The position numbers and the translations under genes are program-made. From Phytopythium helicoides (taxonomy: Eukaryota; Oomycota; Peronosporomycetes; Pythiales; Pythiaceae): a stretch of 64,000 nucleotides of DNA. How positions within the stretch are numbered: the stretch's first letter is position 1; each line of letters opens with the position of its first letter. Where the stretch lies: positions 310,001 through 374,000 of the forward strand of contig JANFNE010000043.1 of assembly GCA_024867545.1 (NCBI GenBank). Reading direction: 5' to 3'. A model generated the notes under the pieces. It had not been told where the DNA came from. It did not search any database and saw only the letters and a program-made list of their open reading frames with translations. Positions 38,998-49,334 of the stretch are shown piece after piece.

Positions 38998-40480
38998 ATG
39001 GAGGACGCCGAGGAGCAGGCGCACTACGCGTCGGTGCTGCTGTCATTCCGCGAGTACGAGGCCTTCGTGCTGCGCGAGCTGCACCGACGCAAGCAGCACC
39101 TGCAGCGGCTGCCAGTGGACCAGCAGCGCCGCCTGCCGCAGAACTCCACGCTGCGCAACCTCCACCACTTCGTGGTGCGTTCGTTCGTTTGGCTTCTGTG
39201 CTTGTGTGGCAGCGAGTCCTGACGCGCATGCCGGCGGGCAGAACGCGGCGCACCACAACCAGGCGTTCCTGGAGCGCGTTGTGCAGGCGCAGCTCGAGTC
39301 GGGTCCGCCCGTGCAGCTGCCCGAGGTGACGCCTAAGACCCCGCTGCGCAGCCCAGCGCGCCACCTGTCCAAGCTCAAGAGCACGCTGCACCAGTTCGTG
39401 CGCGACTGGTCCGAGGAGGGCAAGAAGGAGCGAGACATGTGCTACGAGCCGATCGTCAGGGAGTTGCGCCGCGTGCTGCCCGTCAACGCCTCCAACCGGT
39501 GCGCACGTCGTTTGACAAGCTTCTATCTGCTATCAAGTCTCACATTGGACTGACCGCAGGAACCAGCAGCGCGTGCTCGTTCCTGGAGCGGGCCTGGGCC
39601 GACTAGCACTCGAAATTGCTGCAAAGGGTGAGATTCAATGGAAGGCATCTCGCCGAAGTCCTCTAACTCTCGATGGAACACAGGGTACGCGACGCAGGGC
39701 AACGAGTTTTCCTACCAAATGCTCTTCGCCAGCAACTTTATCCTCAACTGGTAAGGCGCCTCTGCGTGGGGGTGGCATTGTTATCTGCCTGCTAACATTG
39801 AATGAAAGGGTGACGCAAGCGGGCGAGATTGAGATCCACCCGTGGATCCACAATCCGTCGAACGCCATGACCATCACAGACCTGCTGCGGCCCGTTTCCA
39901 TTCCGGATGTGTCAGCCGCCCAGGTTCTTGGACTCGACAAGGGCAACCAGCCTGACTTTTCCATGTGCGCTGGCGAGTTCCTCGAAGCATACGCCAACGA
40001 TAAAGGTACGCTATTATCGAGAGCCAAGGAGATAGCTCGGCACTAACACCACCGAGCACTCAGAGTGCTGGGACTGCATCGTTACGTGCTTCTTCATCGA
40101 TGCGGCCCCAAACGTGATCGAGTACATTGCCGCATTCGAGAAGATGCTCAAACCTGGCGGATACTGGATCAACCTGGGCCCCCTGCTCTATCATTGGCAG
40201 GACGGTGCTGGCGAGGCCGACGAGCGCTTCGAGCAGTCGATCGAGCTCTCGTTCGAGGAGATCAAACACGTCATGGGCACCTTCAACTTCCGCGTGCTGG
40301 TGTGTGCACTGTTTGCATTGATCGATGTGGCGGTGTATCTGGGAGCTTACTTATCAACAATATACATTGCAGAAGGAGTCGCAGCGCGAGTGCCACTACA
40401 CCAACAACGTCAAGAGCATGATGCGAACGGTGTACAACTGCGTGTTCTTCACGGCCGTCAAGGACGCCCCTCGCTCATAA
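38998..40480 (+). CDS. Carnosine N-methyltransferase (CARNMT1/N2227 family)
   Basis: Seven exons (38998-39174, 39242-39498, 39560-39627, 39684-39750, 39809-40005, 40064-40299, 40373-40480) give 369 residues; all introns are 56-73 nt and in phase. Family features: [13 protein letters not shown], the SAM-binding motif [41 protein letters not shown], the acidic motif [13 protein letters not shown] and [13 protein letters not shown]. The animal enzyme methylates carnosine to anserine; in an oomycete the true substrate is likely another His- or imidazole-containing dipeptide. Length is close to the family norm. Confidence 0.94.
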
Positions 40481-40606
40481 CCGTCTCTGTCTGCTGGGGA
40501 AGGCTGCCGTCAATAGACCTTCCTCTCCCTCCTCCTCCTTCTTCTCCTTCTTCATGTAAATAGCGCGCGCTCTCGGCCGGTCGCTTCTCCAGGCTGGAAC
40601 CCCCGA

Positions 40607-40807
40607 TCACTCGAGGTCGTCGTCGTCGAAGTCGTCAGCCAGCAGCTTGAGCGCCGCCGCGTGCACGGGTGCCTCGCCGCCCACGCGCTCCATCTCTGGC
40701 GCGTCCATCTCCATGTCGCGCTCCATCTGCATCTTGAGCCGCGCCTGCAGCGCCGCGGCCGTCGCGCCGTGCGGCGCCTGTGTGGGGCGGCGCGGTGGCG
40801 TCTCCAT
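40607..40807 (-). CDS. Small acidic-tail protein (possibly CSN9-like)
   Basis: 66 residues from an ATG at 40805-40807. The N-terminus is Pro/Ala-rich, the middle is a Met/Glu-rich helix ([11 protein letters not shown]), and the C-terminus ends in hydrophobic plus acidic residues ([12 protein letters not shown]). The ending resembles COPS9, whose tail has a Phe/Asp-rich tip, but the overall match is weak. It lies 210 bp from, and divergent to, RPN11. Low complexity makes the assignment unsure. Confidence 0.45.
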   Translation of the reverse strand: METPPRRPTQAPHGATAAALQARLKMQMERDMEMDAPEMERVGGEAPVHAAALKLLADDFDDDDLE

Positions 40808-41017
40808 GTCTTGCGGATTGGATCTGAAGTGTCGGTGAATTCTTGGCGAGAATGGAGAAAGATTTGGGTCTATTTTGTACCTTTTATAGATTCTAATAGT
40901 CTACATACGTATATATTTAGTAATTCATGGTCATATTGGGGAGAACCTCCTTTTCGCACCCGCGATCTTGCCAAGCGAAGACTAGAAGGAAGGGGGAAGC
41001 TAGCTAACCGCGCGAGA

Positions 41018-42008
41018 ATGGACCGGCTGCAGCGGCTGTTCGGGAACCTGCCGGGCCTGCCGGGCCAGGGCGGCGCGGGAATGGACGGCCCGCTCGTGGA
41101 CACGGCTGAGAAGGTGCACATCTCGTCGCTGGCGCTGCTCAAGATGCTCAAGCACGGTGCGTAACGCGTCTGCGGGCGAGGAGGCGAGCGGGCTACTGAC
41201 GGCGACCGCAGGCCGCGCGGGCGTGCCCATGGAGGTCATGGGGCTCATGCTGGGCGAGTTCGTGGACGACTACACGGTCAACTGCATCGACGTGTTTGCC
41301 ATGCCGCAGAGCGGCACGGGCGTGAGCGTCGAGGCCGTGGACCCCGTCTTCCAGATGAAGATGCTCGAGATGCTCAAGCAGACCGGCCGCGCCGAGATGG
41401 TCGTGGGCTGGTACCACTCGCACCCGGGCTTCGGTTGCTGGCTGTCAGGCGTCGATATCAACACGCAGCAGAGCTTTGAGGCGCTCAACCCGCGCGCCGT
41501 GGCCGTCGTCGTCGACCCCATCCAGAGTGTCAAGGGCAAGGTTGTCATCGACGCCTTCCGCCTCATTAACCCGCAGCTCATGATGATGGGCCAGGAGCCG
41601 CGCCAGACCACTTCCAACATTGGACACCTCAACAAACCGTCCATTCAGGCGCTCATCCACGGCCTCAACCGCCACTACTACTCGATCGCGATCGACTACC
41701 GCAAGAACGAGCTCGAGGAGCAGATGCTCATGAACCTGCACAAGAACACCTGGAGCGACGGTCTCGTGCTTACCAAGTTTGAGGACCACTCGGCGGCGAA
41801 TGAGGAGACGGTCAAGTCGATGCTTGCCCTCACCGAGCAGTACAACAAGCGCGTGCAGGAGGAGGAGGAGAAGACACCAGAAGAGCTCGAGGTGCTGAAC
41901 GTCGGCAAGCTCGACCCCAAGAAGCACCTCGAGACGGATGTGTACGACCTCATGGCGCTCAACACGGTGCAGTGCCTGGGTGCGATGCTAGACACAATCG
42001 TCTTCTAG
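41018..42008 (+). CDS. 26S proteasome deubiquitinase RPN11/PSMD14
   Basis: Exons 41018-41156 and 41212-42008 across a 55-nt GTGCGT intron give 311 residues, nearly the same as the human protein (310). The MPN+/JAMM metal site is intact: Glu in [12 protein letters not shown], and the zinc ligands in [16 protein letters not shown]. The N-terminal helix [15 protein letters not shown] and the C-terminal conserved end [13 protein letters not shown] are typical. RPN11 in the 19S lid removes ubiquitin chains from substrates as they enter the proteasome. The intron lies just after the N-terminal segment. Confidence 0.97.
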
Positions 42009-42203
42009 GCTCGCAATTTGGCTCGGGACGGAGCAACGCCAAATGGAACGTGACCTCCGACTGAGGACAAGCATTTACAGTTCGAAGGATCGTGTTGTCG
42101 AGTTCCTTTTTTCTGGTGTGTTTCTATCGGTTCCTACATGGCTTGTGTGTGTACGTGGTGACAGCGCCCGCATAGATATAGACTTGCTTGCGCGGCACTG
42201 AGT

Positions 42204-43250
42204 CTATCTGCCCTGATCGCGCAGTTCGTCGACCTTGATCGGGCGGTTTTCGGCAAGCGACTTGTTAGCCGCGAGCGCGAGCAGCAGCGCCTCTCGTCCG
42301 TCGTGACCACCAACGGGCGGAGCAATCGTGCCTTCAGAAGCGCAAACCCGCAGGAACTCTTCCATCTCGGCCACGTAGGCACCCATGTAGCGCTCGAGGA
42401 AAAAGTGGAGCGGCAGGTCGCGGCGCACGCTCTCGCCCGTGGACACGACGACCGAGTTGGCGTAGTTGTTATCGCACGAGACAGAGCCCTTAGAGCCAAG
42501 CGCTTCGACGCGCTGGTCGTAACCATACGCGGCCTCGCGCGAGTTCTCGATGTAGGCGAGCACGCCGTTCTTGAACTTGAGCAGCACGACGGCCGTATCG
42601 ATGTCGCCTGCCGCCGCCACATCAGCGTTGGTGGTCTGCGCCATGGCGAAGACCTCGTCCACGTCGGCGCCAACGAGGAAGCGCGCCATGTCGAAGTCGT
42701 GGATGGTCATGTCTCGGAAGAGCCCGCCCGAGGCCTTGAGGTAGGCAAGCGGCGGCGCGCCGGGGTCGCGGCTGGTGATGCGCAGCATGTTGAGCGCGCC
42801 GACCTCTCCGGCGTCGATGGCTCGCTTGACGCGCGCGAAGTTGGCGTCGAAGCGGCGGTTGAAGCCGACCATGAGCGTGACGCCGGCGGCCTCGACGGCC
42901 GCGAGCGCACCGTTGACAACCTCGAGGCTCAGGTCGATGGGCTTCTCGCAGAAAATGTGCTTGCCCTGCGCGGCCGCCTCGATGATCTGCGGCGCGTGCA
43001 GCGCTGTGGGCGAGCAGATGACGACGGCGTCCACCTCCGGGTCGCGGATGACGTCGCCCGCGTCCAGCGTCCAGCGCGGGATGCCGAACTGCGCGGCCAC
43101 GGCGGCCGCCGTGTCGGCCTGCGGGTCGGCGATCACCGCCACGTCGGCGCCCGCGCGCACCAGGCTCTGCGCGTGCACCTTGCCGATGCGTCCGGCGCCG
43201 ATGATGCCCACGCGCAGCTTGTGTCTGGCGAGCGTCGGGGAGTTGAGCAT
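42204..43250 (-). CDS. Gfo/Idh/MocA oxidoreductase, myo-inositol 2-dehydrogenase-like
   Basis: 348 residues, intronless. The Rossmann domain begins VGIIGAGRIGKVH and has the family motif EKPIDL near residue 105. The second domain holds the catalytic pattern RDMTIHDFDMARFLVG (Asp and His) characteristic of IolG-type inositol dehydrogenases. These use NAD to oxidise myo-inositol or related polyols to keto forms. The specific substrate cannot be fixed by sequence. The compact, bacterial-like, intronless architecture would suit horizontal transfer, but codon use is like that of neighbouring genes. Confidence 0.88.
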   Translation of the reverse strand: MLNSPTLARHKLRVGIIGAGRIGKVHAQSLVRAGADVAVIADPQADTAAAVAAQFGIPRWTLDAGDVIRDPEVDAVVICSPTALHAPQIIEAAAQGKHIFCEKPIDLSLEVVNGALAAVEAAGVTLMVGFNRRFDANFARVKRAIDAGEVGALNMLRITSRDPGAPPLAYLKASGGLFRDMTIHDFDMARFLVGADVDEVFAMAQTTNADVAAAGDIDTAVVLLKFKNGVLAYIENSREAAYGYDQRVEALGSKGSVSCDNNYANSVVVSTGESVRRDLPLHFFLERYMGAYVAEMEEFLRVCASEGTIAPPVGGHDGREALLLALAANKSLAENRPIKVDELRDQGR

Positions 43251-43907
43251 GGCGGCAGAGGGCGGGTGCGCGGGCGGCGGCGGATGGAGTGCGTTCGACT
43301 TGGCAGTCGCGAGAATGACGCCTCGTCATGCACAGACCATCCGAGTCCAGCGCTGCTGGAGGCGGGTAATGGTTTAAGCGGCGTTACGCGTGGGTTCACA
43401 CGGCTTTTTTGTATGGAGCGCCGCCACGTCACGACGACGACAACGAGTGGGAGAGTTACACTACTGGAGCACTTGAGTCAATACGTCAACCAACAGGTTA
43501 CGCCAGGGTACGCGGCGAGGTTGCCAAGAGCATGAGGACGCCGCGGCGGGATGAGGTGACGAGACGTCGAGCGTAGCGTCGCGCCGGCCCACGCAGCGCC
43601 GCCGCCGCCGTCTCTCGCGCCGCGGTCGGCCGCTGGATTCCCCGCTTGATTGTGATCCGCCGCGTGTTGACGCCCCGCCTTTCTCCTTTTGGATCTGCCG
43701 CCAGACAAGCGCCGCGGTGCCTTCAAGAGCGATCGCCTGGGCTGGCGAGCATGGCAGGCGCAATCCGGGCCGGCATTTGGCCTGGTAGCGTGCGTCCATG
43801 TCGGACGCTGCTCCACGTACAAATAGGCGGGGGAGGTCCGCAAATAGCGCCTGGATGCAGTGCAGAGGCCGCTCCCACCCGACTTGAGCGACGATTTGAC
43901 CACTGCG
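43251..43907. other. Intergenic region before the coiled-coil/IQ gene
   Basis: About 660 bp without a convincing gene; the several overlapping frames are antisense or GC-driven. The frame of the downstream gene opens at a GTG (43860) but its first ATG is at 43908. A nearby ATG at 43855 is out of frame and could act as a tiny upstream start. Confidence 0.55.
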
Positions 43908-46900
43908 ATGCCAGCGGACAGTGGCGCGCTGCCGCGGCTGACGGACAGAGCGGCGCCGGTGGCCCCGTTTCGAGGCCGTGGGGGTCGTCCACACGCGCTG
44001 AAGCGCTCGACTGGCTGGGGGACGCCGCGAGATCCAGCAGCACCAGCCGAAACCCCGTTGCAGGAAGCAACGAGCGTCGAGAATGGGGTACTCTCCGCCG
44101 CCGAAGCGTACGCCGCGCTGTTGAGCGAACTCAATACGACGCCCGCAGCTCCAGATGAGCCAGCTCCAGCAACACCTGCGCCAGCAAATGACCAGGATGT
44201 GACTCTTTCAGTAGAAAATGCGCTCGAGACGCTTGAAATGGTGCTCAGTGAGAACGACGCAGCCAGCGAGAGTTCAGGGCGCCGCACTGCTCTGCTGGAG
44301 GAGCTTAAACGACGCCGGGCCGCAGAAGAACAGCAGCGCGAGCAAGCGCGGCTCGCGAGCATCGAACACATGATTGACACCATCCGCTTGCTCAACGAAG
44401 AGCTTGAGAAGGCCCACTCGGCGACTGAGGTGGCGCCTGCTGGTGTTGGGACAAAAACTCCTCTGCCTCTTGTACGACAAGTTTCGCATGGCCACAGTGG
44501 ACGGAATGGTGGGGATGGCGATGACGAGGGGCGAGAGCGCAGCCGCCGTGCGCTGCTCTCGCCGCGGCTATACGACTCGCCACTTCGTGGCCGATCCCAC
44601 AAACTTCCGGGAGAAGATGAAGCGGCTTCTGTCCGATCCAATGCTCTGGCAAAACGTGCGGAGCAGCGGCTTGCTGCTCGTCAGCCATTCTCGCCTGAAC
44701 GCCCAAGTGTTCTACCATCCTCTTCGTCTGCAATTGCCGCATCGAGCTTTGAGCTTTCGCCCTCCATCGATTCAATCGCAAGTCGCGAGGAAAAGCTGCG
44801 CGCTCTTCTTGGAGAGCGTGGCCATTGGCAGCGAGAGTATGCTCAGATGCGTGACAAAGTGGTTGAAGAGAAAACACGGCAGGTCGCGCTGTTTCGACGT
44901 CTGGACGATGCACGACGCGAGCATCTCTCACAGATTGGCACACTTGAGGCTGCGTTACGAGGCGCCCACACTGAAGTGGAGCTTCTCCGCACTCAACTCG
45001 CCCAGGCACGCGCAGCCGCTGGTCAGCTACAGCAACGGGCAGATGACGTCGCTCGTCGTGCTTGGGATGAGAAGCAAACTCTCGTGTGCTCGATTGCCGA
45101 GACTCGACACAAGTTCAAGGAGTGGAAAGAAGGCGAGGCTGCAACGCTGAAGGCAGCGCGCGATCAAGCTGTACACAATCTAAAGACCGAGTATGAGCTT
45201 AAAATTGCGCGCCATCACGAAGAGAAGCAAAAGTTGCGAGACAAGGTCAAGGATCTGGAGGTGTCTTTGCGCTTATTGCAGAGAGACCGGCATATGTCCG
45301 CTGTGGAGCTGAGTCAGCGAAAGAGTACGATATTGGGTACTGGCAAGGATGGCATGCCTCCTCTCTTGCCCATGTCCCCTGTGCCCGCAAGCAGCGGAAT
45401 GGCTGGAACGACCGCTGAGGCAGAGCTGATTGAAGCTCAAAGTCGTATCAAAGAGCTTGAGGCGCTCCTCGAGTATGCCAAAGAGTACCAAAAGCGCCAG
45501 GATAACGTTATCAAGGTGTCGGAGGCGACCATTACACGGCTCATGCAAGAGCGTGATGTCGTGGCACTCGAGAATTTGTCACTCGAGTCCGGCGCATCCG
45601 TGAGAGGCGGCGTCGCGGTTGCAAGCTCGTTGTACAACGATAACACCGAGTATGCGGGTTACGCGCTCCGCAAGCCTCGTGAGTCCACGTCCTCGAAATC
45701 CAGACGTCCGAGCGTTGCCACGACTGGACCACAGCCGAAAGGGAGTGTTATTGGGTTTTCGACTTCATCAGGGACGATTTCGGGGGCACCAACGCACTCT
45801 TTGGCCTCTGGTGGTGTTGAATCCTTACTGGGGCGACCTAATCTGCCAAACCCCGTTCCTACAACGCCATTATCGGCGTCAACAACTCTTGGAACTAGTT
45901 CCAAGACATCTCTTGCGGGTTCGGCAGACCCGGAGAAAGAGATTTTACGACGTCAAAGCGTCGTATTGGCAGCCGAGATCGAAAAGTATCGTCAACTGGT
46001 GGTACACTCGATGGACGAGATCCGGTCGCTTAAAGATCAGCGCCGGCGTAGTCACCAGAGCCTCGTCGCGACCGCCAACGGAGCGCTAGGGGTTATCACT
46101 GTCAAGGAGCAGTATCTCATGAGCGAGTTGTTGAAGGCTCAAGGTGAGATCGGAGAGCTCAAACGGCGACTAGCAGCTAAGAAACGTAGTGGATCCCATC
46201 GTGAACGTAAAGGTTCGTTCTTCGATGAAAGTGAAGAAGGCAATGCTGGTGACAGTGAGAATAGTGATGGCAGCAACAGCGATAGTAGCAGTGACAGCGA
46301 CATTTCCAGTGATGACGAGAGTAGCAGCAGCGACAGCATTACCAGCAGCCTGAATCAACTCAAGCGAGACTCAAGTGATAGTCGACGCGCAGTCAGCCAG
46401 GACCCCGTGCCATTCCTTTGCCAACCCGAAGGTTCAGATTGTGATCAGTGTGGATCAAACGAGTCTTCTCTGGATACTGAAGCCTCAAAACTGGACAACA
46501 GCAACAGCCAGGAGCTTCCATCATCAATTCCACCTGTGGCGGACGAAGCTCCCATTGACCTTGCTACAAGTGGGGCTGTCCAAGTAATCCAGAAGCAGAG
46601 CAAGGTGTTCTTGGCACGCCGTGCATTTATCAAAAAGAAGCTTGCGATCGAGAAGATCAAGGCGAGATACCGCGGATACCTTGTGCGAAAGAACCTCGAA
46701 ATGCTCGGCTGCAACATATTGCCCATATTGCCACGCCCCATGAGACCTGGCGGTCCTACCAACGCTGTGTCTGAAGCTGCTCAGTACAAAATGCGGGTGG
46801 TTCCTGTCCACCACGAGACGGTGTGTGATTGCCACGGCCATGTGTTCAAAGTACTCATTCGCGTCTCCAAAGATCCGTCACTGGTTCAGATGCAGATGTT

Positions 46901-47543
46901 GCCATCTACTCAAAATGCGAGTCAGCGTCATTTGCTAGTTGACGCGGTTCCCGAGGAGACACATATCGTCACGTTCTCACGGACAGCAACTCGCATCGCT
47001 TACTTTCACCTGTTCGAGATCATTGCAGCTCTTCCGTACGAGGAGGAGACTCTCATCCTTGAGCACACGAGTGAGTGTGAGATCGCTGCGATTGTCGCGT
47101 CGCTGCTGCGCGTTGTGCGCATCAGCGGTGAGTATAAGTTCATGATTGACCGCAAGATCGGAGTCAGCACTCCGAGTCCTTCGTCTCGGGTCGAGTTTGG
47201 GTATTCGTTGGCTGTACCTCAGACTGGGACGCTGCTGACGGAACTCCCAGTCGACCCCATGCTCCCTGTGACTGTGAAGTTTCGTAATGGAGCTGTAGCC
47301 ATGCTAGACAGTGTGGACGATGAAGCGCAAAAGCGTATTCCGGAAGAGAGCCGCGATCTGGACTGCCTTATTCGAGACGCTCGCCTCCCACCAGAAGAGG
47401 AAGTTCTCCCTCCCGACGCCAGTCCGTTGCCGGTTGCTACTGGGGAGATCCGCCTGCGCGAAAGCCGAAGTAGTGGTAATCTGACTGCGAGGCAGCTGCG
47501 GCGGCTCTCGCTCAACTCGCTCTGCGTCATCCCTGAGCGATGA
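43908..47543 (+). CDS. Large coiled-coil/IQ-motif protein, unknown
   Basis: 1211 residues from the ATG at 43908, no intron required. Residues ~110-190 and 300-480 are predicted long coiled coils (ELKRRRAAEEQQREQARLA; KLRALLGERGHWQREYAQM). A third coil lies around the LEALLEYAKEYQKRQDN segment. A Ser/Asp-rich acidic tract (DSENSDGSNSDSSSDSD) follows, then tandem IQ-like calmodulin-binding sites (VQVIQKQSKVFLARRAF; IEKIKARYRGYLVRKN). The C-terminal ~250 residues look folded (FKVLIRVSKD, IAYFHLFEIIAALP) but match no family I know. Scaffold or centrosome/flagellum-associated roles are possible. Confidence 0.75.
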   Translation: MPADSGALPRLTDRAAPVAPFRGRGGRPHALKRSTGWGTPRDPAAPAETPLQEATSVENGVLSAAEAYAALLSELNTTPAAPDEPAPATPAPANDQDVTLSVENALETLEMVLSENDAASESSGRRTALLEELKRRRAAEEQQREQARLASIEHMIDTIRLLNEELEKAHSATEVAPAGVGTKTPLPLVRQVSHGHSGRNGGDGDDEGRERSRRALLSPRLYDSPLRGRSHKLPGEDEAASVRSNALAKRAEQRLAARQPFSPERPSVLPSSSSAIAASSFELSPSIDSIASREEKLRALLGERGHWQREYAQMRDKVVEEKTRQVALFRRLDDARREHLSQIGTLEAALRGAHTEVELLRTQLAQARAAAGQLQQRADDVARRAWDEKQTLVCSIAETRHKFKEWKEGEAATLKAARDQAVHNLKTEYELKIARHHEEKQKLRDKVKDLEVSLRLLQRDRHMSAVELSQRKSTILGTGKDGMPPLLPMSPVPASSGMAGTTAEAELIEAQSRIKELEALLEYAKEYQKRQDNVIKVSEATITRLMQERDVVALENLSLESGASVRGGVAVASSLYNDNTEYAGYALRKPRESTSSKSRRPSVATTGPQPKGSVIGFSTSSGTISGAPTHSLASGGVESLLGRPNLPNPVPTTPLSASTTLGTSSKTSLAGSADPEKEILRRQSVVLAAEIEKYRQLVVHSMDEIRSLKDQRRRSHQSLVATANGALGVITVKEQYLMSELLKAQGEIGELKRRLAAKKRSGSHRERKGSFFDESEEGNAGDSENSDGSNSDSSSDSDISSDDESSSSDSITSSLNQLKRDSSDSRRAVSQDPVPFLCQPEGSDCDQCGSNESSLDTEASKLDNSNSQELPSSIPPVADEAPIDLATSGAVQVIQKQSKVFLARRAFIKKKLAIEKIKARYRGYLVRKNLEMLGCNILPILPRPMRPGGPTNAVSEAAQYKMRVVPVHHETVCDCHGHVFKVLIRVSKDPSLVQMQMLPSTQNASQRHLLVDAVPEETHIVTFSRTATRIAYFHLFEIIAALPYEEETLILEHTSECEIAAIVASLLRVVRISGEYKFMIDRKIGVSTPSPSSRVEFGYSLAVPQTGTLLTELPVDPMLPVTVKFRNGAVAMLDSVDDEAQKRIPEESRDLDCLIRDARLPPEEEVLPPDASPLPVATGEIRLRESRSSGNLTARQLRRLSLNSLCVIPER

Positions 47544-47853
47544 CAGCGTGCCGATGCGATTCACCAACGCTTGATCTGGTTGCAGCGTACCGTAGACAGA
47601 GATGGCTTCACTCTGGCGGAGCCAGCATTTCCGCCAATGAGGAGCTTGGCGCCAACTGCAAGAATTAGTCGTTTCGAAGTCTATTTGTGTAGATACATAC
47701 CAACCACAGTGTTTTATTGTGATTAATATTTCTTGTGTGGCTATGTATGCAATGAGTGGTGATTGGCGCGCGTGCTCATGCGTCGCATGGCCATTGCCCA
47801 GCAGAGCGAGTCGTTGGCGCCTCTGTCCGCCTTCGCCGGTGTCGCTGGGAGCC
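47544..47853. other. Intergenic, no gene seen
   Basis: 310 bp between two same-strand genes. There is an AT-rich stretch around 47690-47740 that probably contains the upstream terminator and the start of the SURF2-like promoter. No coding signal. Confidence 0.5.
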
Positions 47854-49059
47854 ATGGGGCTGGACCTGCAGAGCCTGTCGCGGCGCGAGCTGCAGCTGCT
47901 GGCCAAGGAGTTCCAGCTGTGCCGCGGTAACGCCAAGTCGGACGTGATCCTGCAGCACGTGGTCGAGTTCATCTCGACGCACGCCACCGATGGCGAGCAG
48001 CGCGTACAGGCAGCGCTTGGGCTGCCGGTCGAAGGTGCGGCGGCAGCCAAGAAGTCCGCGAGCGATGCTCTGGAGGCGGATGCCACCAGCAGCGACGCGT
48101 CCACGCACGAGGAGAGCGAGGAGCCCGAGGAGACCACTCCCCAGCCCGTTGCAAAGCCCAAGGCGTCTCCAGTCAAGGCGTCTCCAGCCAGGGCGTCTCC
48201 CGCCAAGCCCACCCCTATCCAGACCACCCCTGTCAAGATAACTCCTTCCAAGGCTACTTCGGCCAAAGCTACTACGGCCAAGGCTCTTCCGGCCAAGCCC
48301 GCCGAATTGTCAGTCACGGCTGCCAAGCCCGCTGCATCCCCCGCCAAGGCGTCCCCCGCAGGCAAGCGAAAGCGTAACGAGCTAGCTGCCACTGTTCCGG
48401 AAGCCAGACTACCAGCTTCCACTGCGGCGGATAAAGAGGTGATCGCGACCAAGGACCAGGAGAATGTGAAGCAGAAGAGCGCGAGCAAGTCGGAGAGTGC
48501 GTCTGCTCCACCTCGCCGTGCGCTGGCGTCCATTGAGAACGCGTCGCCAGCGTTATCGGACGCACAACTGACCCCAGCTGAGGTGGTCGCATTCGTGGAA
48601 GCCAAGGACGACCTGGAGTTCACCAAGGACGGGCGCGTGCGCTGCTCGACCACGTCACATGAGATGAAGGCGGATCTGAACGTGATCAAGGAGCACCTGC
48701 GCGGCAAGCGATACGCGCGCGCGCGCGGGCTCAAAAAGTTCTCACTTGCCAAATACGCGCCCATGTTCAGCGTGCACCCGGACGAAAAGCAGGCGGAGCT
48801 GCTGGTATGGTGCAACGTGACCGAGTCGGCAATTGCGCGCTCTCGCGAGCAGATCGAGGCGCACATGGCCGGTCCACGGTACCAGAAGCAACTTCCCTTG
48901 TGGAAAGAAGAGCAAGCAGCCAAGGCCGAGGCCGAGGCCGAGGCGGCCGCACGAGAGGAGGCCCGCAAGCTCGCTATCAAGAAGCGCCGGCTGGAGCGCG
49001 AGGCCGCAGCCACCAGCGCCGACAAGCCAACAGCCAAGCGCGCCAAGAGCTCGTCCTGA
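47854..49059 (+). CDS. SURF2-domain protein with N-terminal SAP-like motif
   Basis: 401 residues from ATG 47854. The first ~40 residues resemble a SAP DNA/RNA-binding motif (LSRRELQLLAKEFQLCRGN). A long Lys/Ala/Pro/Ser-rich linker with repeated SPAKASP-type units follows (about 100-180). The SURF2 domain is C-terminal (about 245-350): DLEFTKDGRVRCSTTSHEM, LRGKRYARARG, and the GPRYQKQL motif near the end. SURF2 is a nucleolar protein tied to ribosome-biogenesis factors in animals. The SAP-linker-SURF2 arrangement is not that of the short animal protein. It ends in a basic Lys/Arg tail. Confidence 0.82.
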   Translation: MGLDLQSLSRRELQLLAKEFQLCRGNAKSDVILQHVVEFISTHATDGEQRVQAALGLPVEGAAAAKKSASDALEADATSSDASTHEESEEPEETTPQPVAKPKASPVKASPARASPAKPTPIQTTPVKITPSKATSAKATTAKALPAKPAELSVTAAKPAASPAKASPAGKRKRNELAATVPEARLPASTAADKEVIATKDQENVKQKSASKSESASAPPRRALASIENASPALSDAQLTPAEVVAFVEAKDDLEFTKDGRVRCSTTSHEMKADLNVIKEHLRGKRYARARGLKKFSLAKYAPMFSVHPDEKQAELLVWCNVTESAIARSREQIEAHMAGPRYQKQLPLWKEEQAAKAEAEAEAAAREEARKLAIKKRRLEREAAATSADKPTAKRAKSSS

Positions 49060-49334
49060 GCGTATGCCAGCTACATATAGCCGCTTCGATTATTTGCCAC
49101 GCCGGACGGCGCCAGTCTGTTTAGAAGAATGAGAGCGAGAGAGGGAGAAAGATGACTCGTGTAGCTAGAGGTATATGTCTTCGAGCTTGACCCAGTTGAA
49201 CCTGTCATGCAGCATGTCAAAACCGGTATTCTGTTTGCTAGGGTTTCCCCACATCCAGCCCGCGCCATACTGAAAGCCTATATAGGAGAAAGTGCGCGCC
49301 GCCTCATTTTGAAAAGCGCGGAGCCCAGGCAGCC

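Noticed and set aside
42204..43250. Horizontal transfer of the inositol-dehydrogenase-like gene
   Set aside because: Lack of introns alone is weak evidence, since several neighbours also lack introns, and its composition matches them. A tree is needed.
43860..43907. GTG start extending the coiled-coil/IQ protein by 16 residues
   Set aside because: Nuclear genes start at ATG; the first in-frame ATG is at 43908.
43478..44641. 387-residue minus-strand frame opposite the coiled-coil gene start
   Set aside because: Only Ser/Arg bias. It overlaps a better-supported plus-strand gene.
47304..49046. 580-residue minus-strand frame over SURF2-like gene
   Set aside because: Ser/Ala-rich antisense of a Lys/Ala/Glu-rich gene; no signal or domain.
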